A stretch of DNA of 64,000 nt from Cyclina sinensis (Eukaryota; Mollusca; Bivalvia; Venerida; Veneridae), in NCBI GenBank assembly GCA_012932295.1, contig JAAONU010000011.1, positions 39,741,951 through 39,805,950 of the forward strand. Reading direction: 5' to 3'. Numbering within the stretch: position 1 is the stretch's first letter; each line of letters begins with the position of its first letter. Both the position numbers and the translations under genes were made by a program. The notes beneath the pieces are model-generated. The model did not search any database, had not been told where the DNA came from, and saw only the letters and a list, made by a program, of their open reading frames with translations. Below, in pieces: positions 46,150-57,381 of this stretch.

Positions 46150-46621
46150 ATATTTTTACATTTGAAATGAAATACATTTTATTCCTATACAATTTTGTTT
46201 GCTGATTACTCAAAAGGTATAACTGTACAAAAAATACTCAAAATGTATAACTGTACACAAAGCTTGCCCTAGAAATGTTTTGGTAGACATTAAGTATAAG
46301 ACAGTTATATTTTTATATATTTATATACAGTTATACTAGTATACCAGGAAAACTGGCTTAAAGAAATTTATTATTTAAATGCAGTGTATTTAGAATCTAA
46401 AAAAAATCAGACAGCAAAATCCATAAACAAGAAATGGACAAGGCAAAACAGGCCTGCTAAATATCAAACAATCATGACTAGTAGATAATTAACTCTGGTA
46501 AGTAAAAAGGCTAGAACAAGCAGTGATGAATATAAAATCACCGCACATTTTCTAGATAGCATTTCTTTATGCAGTGACTTTTTTTTCAGTTTCTTCCATC
46601 TTAGTATTCCGTTTCTTGTTA

Positions 46622-46685
46622 AGAGCAATCAGTTCGGCGAGTGAGTTGTCATCAAGCTCAGATATACCAATCATCATTTTACTCT
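46622..46685 (-). ncRNA. Box C/D snoRNA, subfamily A copy 29
   Basis: All boxes and guide canonical; one change before D' (ATATCTGA). Confidence 0.76.
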
Positions 46686-46914
46686 CAAACTTTACTCTGT
46701 AAATACTTTAAGAAATATAAACTTAATATAGAAATCCTAGGAACAAAATTTACTTTGACATGTTGTTGATGATTGTTCATTTTGACTGATTGACTTACTA
46801 GCGACAATTGTAATATCCAACAAATGTAAGTTTGTAAGAAAATTTTATTTCTAAGATTTCGTACTGCAAAAACTTTTCCCCCCATATCAGTATTTCATAT
46901 TCTATTTCTTATTA

Positions 46915-46978
46915 CAAGCAATCAGCTCGGCGAGTGAGATGTCATCAAGCTCAGAGATAGCAATCACCATTTTACTCT
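46915..46978 (-). ncRNA. Box C/D snoRNA, subfamily A copy 30
   Basis: The ten-base guide core is intact, with one change beside box D (GAGCTGA); box C ATGGTGA. Confidence 0.6.
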
Positions 46979-47102
46979 GAAACTTCACTCTGTTAAAGCC
47001 TTTAGAAAATATTAACTTTATACAGTATTTCTACCATTTCAATAAGAGAAATCTTATTTCCTTCAAATTATAACCAAGACTGCTATTCTGCTTTTAAGAA
47101 TG

Positions 47103-47158
47103 ACAGGTGAGATTTCATCAATCTCAGAGTCACTATTTATCATATAGCATATTTTTAC
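47103..47158 (-). pseudogene. Subfamily B remnant lacking box D
   Basis: GCTAT stem, box C, D' and C' remain. A deletion removed box D and the 3' stem. Confidence 0.5.
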
Positions 47159-47593
47159 ATTTGAAATGAAATACATTTTATTCCTACACAATTTTGTTTG
47201 CTGATTACTCAAAAGGTATAACTGTCTAAAAGGTTGCACTAGAAATGTTTTGGTAGACATTAAGTATAAGACAGTTATATTTTTATATATTTATATACAG
47301 TTATACTAGTATACCAGGAAAATTGGCTTAAAGAAATTTAATATTTCAATGCAGTGTATTTAGAATCTAAAAAAAATCAGACAGGAACATCCATAAACAA
47401 GAAATGGACAAAGCAAAACAGGCCTGCTAATTATCAAACAATCATGACTAGTTAAAAGATTATTAACTTTGGTTAGTGAAAAGGCTAGAACAAGCAGTGA
47501 TGAATATAAAATCACGGCAAATTTTCTAGGTAGCATTTCTTTATGCAGTGACATTTTTCAGTTTCTTCCATCTTAGTATTCCATTTCTTGTTA

Positions 47594-47657
47594 AGAGCAA
47601 TCAGTTCGGCGAGTGAGTTGTCATCAAGCTCAGAGATACCAATCATCATTTTACTCT
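47594..47657 (-). ncRNA. Box C/D snoRNA, subfamily A copy 31
   Basis: All boxes and guide canonical. Confidence 0.78.
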
Positions 47658-47850
47658 GAAACTTCACTCTGTTAAAGCCTTAAGAAAATATTAACAGCAT
47701 TTCTACCATTTCAAATAAGAGAAATCTTATTTCCTTCAAATTATAACCAAGACTGCTATTCTGCTGGCATGATTCTACATTTTTAATGGTCTACATTTTA
47801 TTCCTATACAATTTTGGTTGCTGATTTCTCAAAAGGTATAACTGTTCAAA

Positions 47851-47886
47851 AAGTCATCAGGTAGGCAGGTGAGATTTCATCAATTG
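47851..47886 (-). pseudogene. Subfamily B remnant, box D half only
   Basis: Guide TCTCACCTGCCTAC and box D remain; the C half is deleted at CAATTGGC. Confidence 0.45.
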
Positions 47887-48124
47887 GCTTTAAGAAATTT
47901 GATATTTCAATGCAGTGTATTTAGAATCTTAAAAAAAATCAGACAGGAAAATCCATAAGAAATGGACAAGGCAAAACGGGCCTGCTAAATATCAAACAAT
48001 CATGACTTGTAGATTATTAACTCTGGTAATTCAAAAGGCTAGAACATCATGTTAAAGTAAATTTTCTTCACAGGATTTCTATATTAAATTTATATTTCTT
48101 AAAGTATTTACAGAGTAAATTTTG

Positions 48125-48155
48125 AGAGTAAAATGATGATTGGTATCTCTGAGCT
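48125..48155 (+). pseudogene. Inverted fragment of a subfamily A module
   Basis: Stem, box C ATGATGA, guide and D' CTGA on the plus strand, broken at GAGCT. Its 5' flank (48,045-48,124) is inverted too, including ACAGAGTAAA. Confidence 0.6.
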
Positions 48156-48289
48156 ATTAACTCTGGTAAGTCAAAAGGCTAGAACAAGCACTGATGAATA
48201 TAAAATCATGGCAAATTGTCTAGGTAGCATTTCTTTATGCAGTGACTTATTATTCAGTTTCTTCCATCTTAGTATTCCATTTCTTGTTA

Positions 48290-48352
48290 AGAGCAATCAG
48301 TTCGCGAGTGAGTTGTCATCAAGCTCAGAGATACCAATCACCATTTTACTCT
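48290..48352 (-). ncRNA. Box C/D snoRNA-like, subfamily A copy 32
   Basis: One G of the guide is deleted (TTCGCGAG on plus); box C ATGGTGA. Confidence 0.42.
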
Positions 48353-48583
48353 CAATCTTTACTCTGTAAATACTTTAAGAAATATTTTCTTAATATAGAA
48401 ATCCTAGGAAGAAAATTTCCTTTGACATGATGTTGATGATTGTTCATTTTTACTTAATTGACTTACTAGCGATAATTGTAATATCCAACAAAGGTGAGTT
48501 TGTAAGTAAATTTTCTTCCTAGGATTTTGTACTGCAAAAACTTTTTCCCCCAATATCTGTATTTCATATTCTATTTCTCATTA

Positions 48584-48648
48584 AAAGCAATCAGTTCTGG
48601 CAAGTGAGATGTCATTAAGCTCAGAGATAGTTATCACCATTTTACTCT
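48584..48648 (-). ncRNA. Box C/D snoRNA-like, subfamily A copy 33
   Basis: Guide has an insertion and a substitution (TTCTGGCAAGTG on plus); C' TAATGA; box C ATGGTGA. Confidence 0.38.
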
Positions 48649-48785
48649 CAAACTTTACTCTATTAAAGCCTTTAGAAAATATTAACTTTATACAGTATTT
48701 CTATCATTTCAAATAAGAGAAATCTTATTTCCTTCAAATTATAACCAAGACTGCTATTCTACTCTGAAAAATGACTGTACCGAAA

Positions 48786-48843
48786 GCTATCAGCTAGGCA
48801 GGTGAGATTTTATCAATCTCAGAGTCACCATTGATCATATAGC
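48786..48843 (-). ncRNA. Box C/D snoRNA, subfamily B copy 25
   Basis: GCTAT/ATAGC stem, D' CTGA, D CTGA; box C ATGATCA, C' TGATAA. Confidence 0.5.
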
Positions 48844-48922
48844 TGAATTCTACATTTAAAATAAAATACATTGCATTTCAATTTTGCTTGCTGATTTCTC
48901 CAAAGGTATAACTGTAAAAAAA

Positions 48923-48980
48923 CCTTTCAGCTAGGCAGGTGAGATTTCGTCAATCTCAGAATCTCCAATCATCATCAAGC
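48923..48980 (-). ncRNA. Box C/D snoRNA, subfamily B copy 26
   Basis: Box C TGATGATGA, D' CTGA, C' TGACGA, D CTGA; divergent stem. Confidence 0.5.
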
Positions 48981-49063
48981 AGAATTCTACGTTTATAATG
49001 TAATAAATTGTATTCTTATCCAATTTTTGTTGCTGATTTCTCATAAGGTAGAACTGTACAAAA

Positions 49064-49105
49064 AGGAATCAGCTAGGCAGGTGAGATTTCATCAATCTCT
49101 GAAAT
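49064..49105 (-). pseudogene. Subfamily B remnant at the array edge
   Basis: Guide TCTCACCTGCCTAG, C' TGATGA and box D remain; similarity ends at about 49,105, the upstream edge of the main array. Confidence 0.45.
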
Positions 49106-49270
49106 TTATTAAACTTGGGTTGTATAAATTTCTTTTCAATGGTGGAGTGTCATTGATAAACTGTAAAAGATAATGGTCAACTTCACCCAAAATAACAGAA
49201 TCTGATGTATTTTTTTTTCACATTCAGACGGAAAATACTGCAATCTACCTGCTACAAATTTCTTACTCAC

Positions 49271-49375
49271 CTTTGAATTTAAATCTTTATCATCTCTTCT
49301 CGGCACTGGAGGTTTTTTGACACCTGCTGGTGGTAGTCTCCAAAACCATAACTCATGCTTCGTCTCGAAATCTGC
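49271..49375 (-). CDS. Candidate proline-rich coding exon (partial gene, 35 codons)
   Basis: Bounded on the minus strand by a TTTAG acceptor and a strong GTGAGTAAG donor. It is exactly 105 nt, phase 0 at both ends and open: ADFETKHELWFWRLPPAG, then KKPPVPRRDDKDLNSK. It lies upstream of the snoRNA array on the same strand, so it could belong to the acidic-tail gene, although the next identified exon (62 nt) needs a different phase and at least one exon would be missing. It adjoins and slightly overlaps the decayed DIRS-like frame, which argues for caution. Confidence 0.35.
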
Positions 49376-50395
49376 CTAAACTAAAACCATCTTTGAATGT
49401 TGAATGGAAACCTGGTCTTCCATGGCAGCTGCCCCTTACCTGATTTACCTGACCATACTGCAACCTATGGCCAATCCTAGAACATTCTTCTATTTCCTTA
49501 GCTGCCTTGTCATCGCCAAACAACTGCTTTATATGTTAAGGAATGTGTACACAAATGAGCATATTCATGTCTCATTTCAGGTTTCAACAAATCTCTACGT
49601 ACCATGTTCACCTGCCTGTTGCCATGTCCAAGTATGGTTAATGAGTCTACAGCCATCAGTCAGAGAGGCAATTTCACAACCATCTTTGCAAGTACAAATC
49701 AATTCTTTTTCCATTTTAGCTGCATTGTTAACTGTTTTCGCCGAAACAACTGCTGCTTTCACAATAGTTGTCTCCAAAGTTTGCAATTTTTTGTCTCTAG
49801 AACTAGCTATTGGCAACACTTTATCCGAAACTGGCTGATTTAGTTTTACTGTAACCAAATTTTCACAATTTGAAGGATTCATGTCATTAACCAACTAATT
49901 ATATTGTTCTTCCTCCATTCCCTGTTTGAACAACTCATTTATATTTGAGGCAAGGACCGAATCTATACCGTTATCACAAACTTCTACAATTTAATCCTCT
50001 TTGCTAAAGAGGCAAAACGATTATCACTCTCAGTTTTACCAGTATTATCATTTTCATCCTGGCTCCGTTTTTGGCCTGTTGGGGAAAAACCTAACTGTGA
50101 TCCACAATGTGCATCATCATCAACTTGTGCATACTGGCTACAGTCCATGCATTTTGTTATAGCCTTCATAGTTACAATTTTCAATTTTTTCTAGCCTGTG
50201 TTCAGAGACTTCTGACTTTTTTTTATTGGTACTAGGCTGTTCAGCCCTTATACTTTGTAAGATCAAAAGAATCTCTTCTGATGAATCAGCAGATGTGCAC
50301 GAAGCTTTTTTGGTAGACTGATTTGCGTCTGGTACTGCCATATATTTTTTAGCCGGTTGCTTTCCTTTACATTTCTCCTTTTGATCCCAAACGAA
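49352..50395 (-). mobile_element. DIRS-like retrotransposon ORF1 (gag-like), decayed
   Basis: Several minus-strand frames together resemble the first ORF of tyrosine-recombinase (DIRS) retrotransposons. Pieces in order: a Ser-rich linker (about 50,140-50,390); DNRFASLAKRIKL (49,984-50,184); VCDNGIDSVLASNINELFKQ and NPSNCENLVTVKLNQPVSDK, then SSRDKKLQTLETTIVKAAVV (about 49,600-49,990); then QVNMVRRDLLKPEMRHEYAH; and a Gly/Arg-rich end. Frameshifts and stops separate them. The reverse transcriptase and recombinase parts are absent. Assignment is from remembered family features, not a search. Confidence 0.5.
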
Positions 50396-50429
50396 AAAGC
50401 GTGGCACTAAGCCCATTAAAACAAGAGCC

Positions 50430-50875
50430 ATGTTACACATGGTTAATCCCCCCGCCGGGAAGAAGCTACCTGAAGGTTGTACTTTCAAACACTCAATGTA
50501 ATAATGTTTGAAGAAAATCCCATAAAAAATAGGCAAGGTAGAGTTATTGTTCTTGCAAACTGCACTTCCTACCAATGTGCTATGTCAGTGTATTAAGTTT
50601 GAAGAAAATCGCTTATGCACTTTTGGAGTTATGCTTCGGACAAAGTTTTTCAATTAAATCTGATTAAGGGGAATAATTCTAAAAGTAAGCAAGGTAGAGT
50701 TATTATTCTTACACACTGCACCTCCTCCAAATGTGCTCTTTCAGTATATGAAGTTTGAAGAAAATCACTCAAGTGCTTTTGGAGTTATGCTCCGGACAAA
50801 ACTGGAATGGTCGCACGCACGGACGGACAGAGACCATTTCTAATATCCCCTCCGCCTTTGGCGGGGGGATAATAA
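50430..50875. repeat. Dispersed element with CCCTCCGCC/GGCGGGGG hairpin end
   Basis: Modules with TTTGGAGTTATGCTCCGGAC, a GCACGGACGGACAG tract and a terminal hairpin at 50,848-50,872 before ATAATAAG. Confidence 0.6.
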
Positions 50876-50929
50876 GTTCAAGAATTCAAGAATTAGATAT
50901 ACATGTATATGCTGGGATTTTTAAAATGT

Positions 50930-51587
50930 AAACAAGTAAATCTGATAAAGGGTAATAACTCTAAAAAATAGGCAAGGTAGAGTTATTGGACTTGCACACT
51001 GCACTACCTACCAATGTGCTCTGTCAGTGTAGGAAATTTGAATAAAATCCCTGATGTAGTTTTGGAGTTATGCTCCGGACAAAATTTATCAAGTAATTCT
51101 GATAAAGGGGAATAACTCTAAAAATAGGCATGGTAGAGTTATTGTTCTTGCACATTGCACTACCTACCAATGTGCTCTGTCAGTGTATGAAGTTTGAATT
51201 AAATCCCTCAAGTAGTTTTGGAGTTATGCACCGGACAAAATTTATCAAGTTATTCTGATAAAGGGGAATAACTCTAAAAATAGGCAATGTAGAGTTATTG
51301 GACTTGCACACTGCACTACCTACCAATGTGCTCTGTCAGTGTATGAAGTTTAAATAAAATCCCTCAAGTAGTCTTGGAGTTATGCTCCAGACAAAATTTA
51401 TCAAGTAATACTGATAAAGGGGAATAACTCTAAAAATAGGCAAGGTAGAGTTATTGGACTTGCACATTGCACTACCTACCAATGTGATCTGTCAGTGTAT
51501 GAAGTTTGAATAAAATCCCTCTAGCAGTTTTGGAGTTATGCTCCGGACAAAATTTATCAAGTAAATCTGATAAAGCAGAATAACTCT
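50930..51587. repeat. Tandem repeat of about 155 bp
   Basis: Four to five units containing GGGGAATAACTCTAAAAATA, TTGCACACTGCACTACC and TTTTGGAGTTATGCTCCGGA. It is the expanded inner module of the neighbouring element. Confidence 0.75.
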
Positions 51588-54500
51588 AAAACAAGAGGGC
51601 CATGATGGCCCTGGATCGCTCACCTGAGTACTTTGGCTGTAGGTTTGCTGTTAAGCAGTATTTCATTTTTTATTGAAAATATGTAAGTGCCTACACACCA
51701 AATATGTAAAATATCAGTCAATAAATAAAGGCTCTATGACAGAAAGTAGAAATATCTATTATAAGCTATGGTGACCTTGACCCAGTGACCTCAAACCCTA
51801 CCCATGGGTAGAGGTCCATGCAAGGAACCTCTATACTGAATATCAAAGATATTGGTCTATAAATGAAGGCTCTATGAGGACAGTAGATAAATCTACTTTT
51901 AGCCTCTGTGACCTTTAACCTAATCCAATAATTTGAAAAAGCTTGATAAAGCTTGCTTCATGCCAAATTTTAAAATTCTAGGTCTTTCAGACAAGAAGAT
52001 TTTTAAAGATTTTCTTCTATATTGTTATTTAAAACTTGTGACCCCTCGGGCAGGGCCAATAGTGACCCCAGGCATATTTTTCTAACAAACTTGGTAGAGG
52101 TCCACTAGACAATGCTACACACCAAATATCTAAGCTCTATAACTTACGGTTTCTGATAAGAAGATTTTTTTAGATTTTCTTATATAACTCTATGTAAAAC
52201 TAGTGGCCCCTGGGGCCGGGCCATTTTTGACCCAGAGGCCAGGATTTGAACAAACTTGGTAGAGGTCCACTAGACAATGCTACATACCAAATATCTAAGC
52301 TCTATAACTTACGGTTTCTGATAAGAAGATTTTTTAAACATTTTCCTATATAACTCTATGTAAAACAAGTGACCCAGGGGGCGGGGCCATTTTTGACCCA
52401 GAGGCCAGGATTTGAACAAACTTGGTAGAGGTCCACTAGACAATGCTACACACCAAATATCTAAGCTCTATAACTAACGGTTTCTGACAAGAAGATTTTT
52501 TAAGATTTTCCTATATAACTCTATGTAAAACTAGTGGCCCCTGGGGCGGGGTCATTTTTGACCCAGAGGCCAAGATTTGAACAAACTTGATAGAGGTCCA
52601 CTAGACAATGCTACACACCAAATATCTAAGCTCTATAACTTACGGTTTCTGATAAGAAGATTTTTTAAAGATTTTCCTATATAACTCTATGTAAAACAAG
52701 TGACCCCGGGGGCGGGGCCATTTTTGACCCAGAGGCCAGGATTTGAACAAACTTGGTAGAGGTCCACTAGACAATGCTACATACCAAATATCTTAACTGT
52801 AGGCCTTCTTGTTTCTGACAAGAAGATTTTTTAGTTTTTCCTATATAACTCTATGTAAAACAAGTGACCCCGGGGCCGGGCCATTTTTGACCCAGAGGCC
52901 AGGATTTGAACAAACTTGGTAGAGGTCCACTAGACAATGCTACACACCAAATATCTAAGCTCTATAACTAACGGTTTCTGACAAGAAGATTTTTTAAGAT
53001 TTTCCTATATAACTCTATGTAAAACTAGTGGCCCCTGGGGCGGGGTCATTTTTGACCCAGAGGCCAAGATTTGAACAAACTTGATAGAGGTCCACTAGAC
53101 AATGCTACACACCAAATATCTAAGCTCTATAACTTACGGTTTCTGATAAGAAGATTTTTTAAGATTTTCCTATATAACTCATGTAAAACTAGTGGCCCCT
53201 GGGGCGGGGCCATTTTTGACCCAGAGGACAGGATTTGAACAAACTTGGTAGATGTCCACTAGACAATGCTACACACCAAATATCTAAGCTCTATAACTAA
53301 CGGTTTCTGACAAGAAGATTTTTTAAGATTTTCCTATATAACTCTATGTAAAACTAGTGGCCCCTGGGGCGGGGTCATTTTTGACCCAGAGGCCAAGATT
53401 TGAACAAACTTGATAGAGGTCCACTAGACAATGCTACACACCAAATATCTAAGCTCTATAACTTACGGTTTCTGATAAGAAGATTTTTTAAAGATTTTCC
53501 TATATAACTCTATGTAAAACAAGTGACCCCGGGGGCGGGGCCATTTTTGACCCAGAGGCCAGGATTTTAACAAACTTGGTAGAGGTCCACTAGACAATGC
53601 TACATACCAAATATCTAAGCTCTATAACTTACGGTTTCTGATAAGAAGATTTTTTAAAGATTTTCCTATATAACTCTATGTAAAACAAGTGACCCCGGGG
53701 GCGGGGCCATTTTTGACCCAGAGGCCAGGATTTGAACAAACTTGGTAGAGGTCCACTAGACAATGCTACATACCAAATATCTTAACTGTAGGCCTTCTTG
53801 TTTCTGACAAGAAGATTTTTTAGTTTTTCCTATATAACTCTATGTAAAACAAGTGACCCCGGGGCCGGGCCATTTTTGACCCAGAGGCCAGGATTTGAAC
53901 AAACTTGGTAGAGGTCCACTAGACAATGCTACACACCAAATATCTAAGCTCTATAACTAACGGTTTCTGACAAGAAGATTTTTTAAGATTTTCCTATATA
54001 ACTCTATGTAAAACTAGTGGCCCCTGGGGCGGGGTCATTTTTGACCCAGAGGCCAAGATTTGAACAAACTTGATAGAGGTCCACTAGACAATGCTACACA
54101 CCAAATATCTAAGCTCTATAACTTACGGTTTCTGATAAGAAGATTTTTTAAGATTTTCCTATATAACTCGTGTAAAACTAGTGGCCCCTGGGGCGGGGCC
54201 ATTTTTGACCCAGAGGACAGGATTTGAACAAACTTGGTAGATGTCCACTAGACAATGCTACACACCAAATATCTAAGCTCTATAACTTACGGTTTCTGAC
54301 AAGAAGATTTTTTAAGATTTTACAATATAACTTTATGTAAAACTAGTGGCCCCTGGGGCGGGGTCATTTTTGACCCAGAGGCCAGGATTTGAACAAACTT
54401 GGTAGAGGTCCACTAGACAATGCTACACACCAAATATCTAAGCTCTATAACTTACGGTTTCTGACAAGAAGATTTTTTAAGATTTTCTTATATAACTCTA

Positions 54501-55205
54501 TGTAAAACTAGTGGCCCCTGGGGCGGGGCCATTTTTGACCCAGAGGACAGGATTTGAACAAACTTGGTAGAGGTCCACTAGACAATGCTACACACCAAAT
54601 ATCTAAGCTCTATAACTTACGGTTTCTGACAAGAAGATTTTTTAAAGATTTTCCTATATAACTCTATGTAAAACTAGTGGCCCCTGGGGCGGGGTCATTT
54701 TTGACCCAGAGGCCAGGATTTGAACAAACTTGGTAGAGGTCCACTAGACAATGCTACATACCAAATATCTTAACTCTAGGCCTTGTGGTTTCTGACAAGA
54801 AGATTTTCAAGTTTTCCCTATATAACTCTATGTAAAATCAACTGACCCCTGGGGTGGGGTCAGTTTTGTCCCCAGGGACATAATTTGAACAAACTTGGTA
54901 GAGGTCCACTAGATGATGCTTCATACCAAATATCAAAGCTCCAGGCTTTGTGGTTTCGGAGAAGAAGATTATTAAAGATCCAACTTATAAAATCTATTTT
55001 TAGCTCTAGTGAACCAGAAATGCAATGGACCAGAACCATTTGAACAATCTTGGTAGAGTTTCATGCAAGGAACATCCCAGGCAAGTTTCATTAAATTTGC
55101 CCCATTGGTTTCAGAGGAGATGTCGTTTGAATGAAAAGTTGACGACGGACGACGGACAAAGACCGATCAGAAAAGCTCACCCTGGGTCACTTCCTTGTGA
55201 TAAGC
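51588..55205 (-). repeat. AGCTCA-family element with internal satellite expansion
   Basis: The 5' edge has ACAAGAGGGCCATGATGG, and the far edge ends AAAAGCTCACCCTGGGTCAC, matching the start of the intron 3 element in reverse. The middle (about 52,030-54,950) is a satellite of about 165 bp monomers, each with GAGGTCCACTAGACAATGCT and GCGGGGCCATTTTTGACCC. GGTCATTTTTGACC-type words are partly palindromic. Confidence 0.75.
52262..54240. repeat. Higher-order satellite repeat, two units of 989 bp
   Basis: A distinctive monomer reading CTTAACTGTAGGCCTTCTTG occurs at 52,792 and 53,781, exactly 989 bases apart, equal to six monomers of about 165. Other diagnostic variants repeat at the same distance: CCGGGGCCGGGCC, a shortened TATAACTC(A/G)TGTAAAAC, and TAGATGTCCACTAG. 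So a six-monomer block was duplicated as a whole. Confidence 0.8.
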
Positions 55206-57302
55206 AAAAAAATGATTACCAATTCTAAGCTGTATGTACACTGTATGCACCCACGTTTCACCCTTTACTGTTAATCAACAAACAGTAAAAAAATTCGAAA
55301 CTGCGTTCGAAAAACTATGAACGGATCTGGAAACGGAAGCATACTGATCTGCCCATGCACAGCTCGCATTTAATACTGTAGTTCAATCATCAATGACAGA
55401 GTCACCCTTCATCATTTAGCAGAATTCAACATTTATCTAACAAATTTTTATCATCTTTGAATTTCCAGAATCTATGTCTCTGTGCATCATACTCTAAATG
55501 TCAAATGTTACAAACGTTACAAGCTTCAAATTTCTAGTATCTTCTTTTATGTTTCCGTGTCTTATACTTTTAAGGCTAAAAAAAATTAATGTTTAGTTTC
55601 TCAGGTCATTTTTATCAAAATTATATGAGGGAGGGCAGAATTTTTTTTTTATACCCTCATTTTTTTTTTATTCATGATTTTGCACTTAATATGAGGTTTC
55701 ATATCCCCAAAAATTCATATAAATACAGTTTTAATGATCAATGGCACTGGATATGTTGAAATTACCATCTGTATTAAGATGGTGTTTAATGTGTTGCAGA
55801 GTATTGACCTAAAAGATCTACTGAGAGCATTCAATAAAATCAAATCATATTTTACTTTAACTGCTCATCAGTCTCTGTTGTATTAAAATACTTTATAATA
55901 TGCAACACCACTTTTTATCCTTAACAAGACTTGCTAGAACTTTTTTCTAAACAGAAATAACATGTCATGTGAAAAAAAAAAAAATAAACATTTTTAGTAA
56001 GAATGTATTTCTACATGTACTTATTTCATATATGAATAATAAAATCCTAATTTAAGACAGTCTAAACACACGAAAATTAGTCTTAATCTTTAAAAATTAT
56101 GTCAAGAGAAAGGCATTGACAAAAGCATGGAATATTGTTCTGAAAATAAAATTTGTTTTACAAGCTTTATCTTTACCTTTTTGTCGCAAATTTATAGAAA
56201 ACCAAAAACGTGGCCGTATTTGAATCAATGTGTCGTAAACACTCGCTCGATCGAAGTTATTGAGACGCATATATTTGTTTGTTTGGGGGTTTAACGCCGA
56301 TTTCAACATATGTTATATCTCGGCGGTCAGTCCACCTAACCAGTAATTGCCAATTTCTCCGCAAGTGACTGTCTACTGTTCCCACATGATCTACTCTGAA
56401 TCAGCGGTGAGATACAAATGAACATAAGACACAATGTCTGAGAACAATTGTCACGGAGTAATTTTGCCCTGCCCAGGGGTCAATCCAACGACCGACTAAT
56501 CCAGTGCTCTACCTATTGAGCTAAGGTTGCGCACCACTATTAACACATTCGGAACAACTCAGGCGACTTCAATAAGTCACCTCGGAAATAATGTGGTAGG
56601 CGCTATATTGGACTATTTTATAATACAGGTGGTGTCTGCTAAATTGAAAACATTTCTTAATGCCTCTATCTGTTTATACTTTGAATTAACATTTATTTTC
56701 AAATTTTTCTAATGCATAAGACAGAAACTGCTTGAGTTCTGCCATGTTTGTTTATATTTAATAAAAACGAGGTGAATTACCATTTGGTGTATTCATATAC
56801 TTACATACGAGGTCTTTATACGAAGTTGTCGGAAAACAAACCGTTTACCGCGGTACTTCTTGCCACACCGGGAATAGTAAAAAGACGTTTTAATAAATAA
56901 AATTTTTTTTGCCAGCGATTGAAAATCGAAGCGGGCGTTTTAAAACATATGCGGCGGGGCCTGAGAAACAAAACATTAATTTTTTTTAGCCTAAAGGTTT
57001 CAGCTAGCTTAAGGTGAAATTATAATATACTCTTGATTATCTTTCAATCTTACTTAGCAGAATTCTGACATTTTAATGTAACCAATTTAGCAAAATCTGT
57101 CAATTCATTCTTTTTCAAACAACTGGAAGTAGTGTTTTTTTTGTCTTGAAGTTTTCGCATGAGGAGAGTTTCAATTCAGCATCTGATATTTCACCTTTGT
57201 CGGATATCCCTTAATTTTACTTCGACAGATACGAAAACTTACTGGAAATTTTACAAAGTCAATCAAAGCCAATCAACACTGAATCAAAAGAATGTTCATT
57301 TA
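55206..57302. other. Interval without firm gene
   Basis: AT-rich, with poly-T and poly-A runs at 55,640-55,670 and 55,972-55,984. A weak minus-strand exon candidate at 57,195-57,241 (TTTCCAG acceptor, AAAG/GTGAAA donor, open for 15 codons) sits about 61 nt downstream of the E copy 1 snoRNA. It could be a host exon. Confidence 0.35.
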
Positions 57303-57381
57303 ATGCCATCAGTTTGGTAGGTGATATTTTGTGTCATCATTGAATGAGAACTATGTGAACTAATTCATCATCCTTTGGCAT
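57303..57381 (-). ncRNA. Box C/D snoRNA, subfamily E copy 1
   Basis: Stem ATGCCA/TGGCAT. Box C region AGGATGATGAA, C' ATGATGA, D CTGA; guide AATATCACCTACCAAA. A TTTCCAG acceptor lies about 61 nt downstream. Confidence 0.68.

Larger units (their letters stand above)
21500..49110 (-). repeat. Tandem array of snoRNA-bearing units
   Basis: About 27.6 kb built from repeated blocks. Each block contains snoRNA modules A/B, or exon plus C/D modules, with conserved spacers such as the one ending AACAGGCCTGCTAAATATC. Older units (21.5-31.9 kb) differ by many substitutions. Units between about 31.9 and 45.5 kb are nearly identical. The block beginning GAAGTTATCATTTATAAAGC recurs at 33,171, 35,905, 40,336 and 43,770, giving unit lengths of 2.73, 4.43 and 3.43 kb that differ by whole sub-blocks. 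This is the signature of unequal exchange. Confidence 0.85.

Noticed and set aside
21500..49110. CRISPR-like array
   Set aside because: Animal genomic context, repeat units of hundreds to thousands of bases, no uniform spacers or cas genes.
49404..49838. 144-codon plus-strand frame over the DIRS-like remnant
   Set aside because: It is the complement of the minus-strand frames that carry recognisable family sequence.
56097..56309. 70-codon minus-strand frame
   Set aside because: No motif and no paralogue. The stretch also contains what looks like a dispersed repeat around 56,270-56,530.
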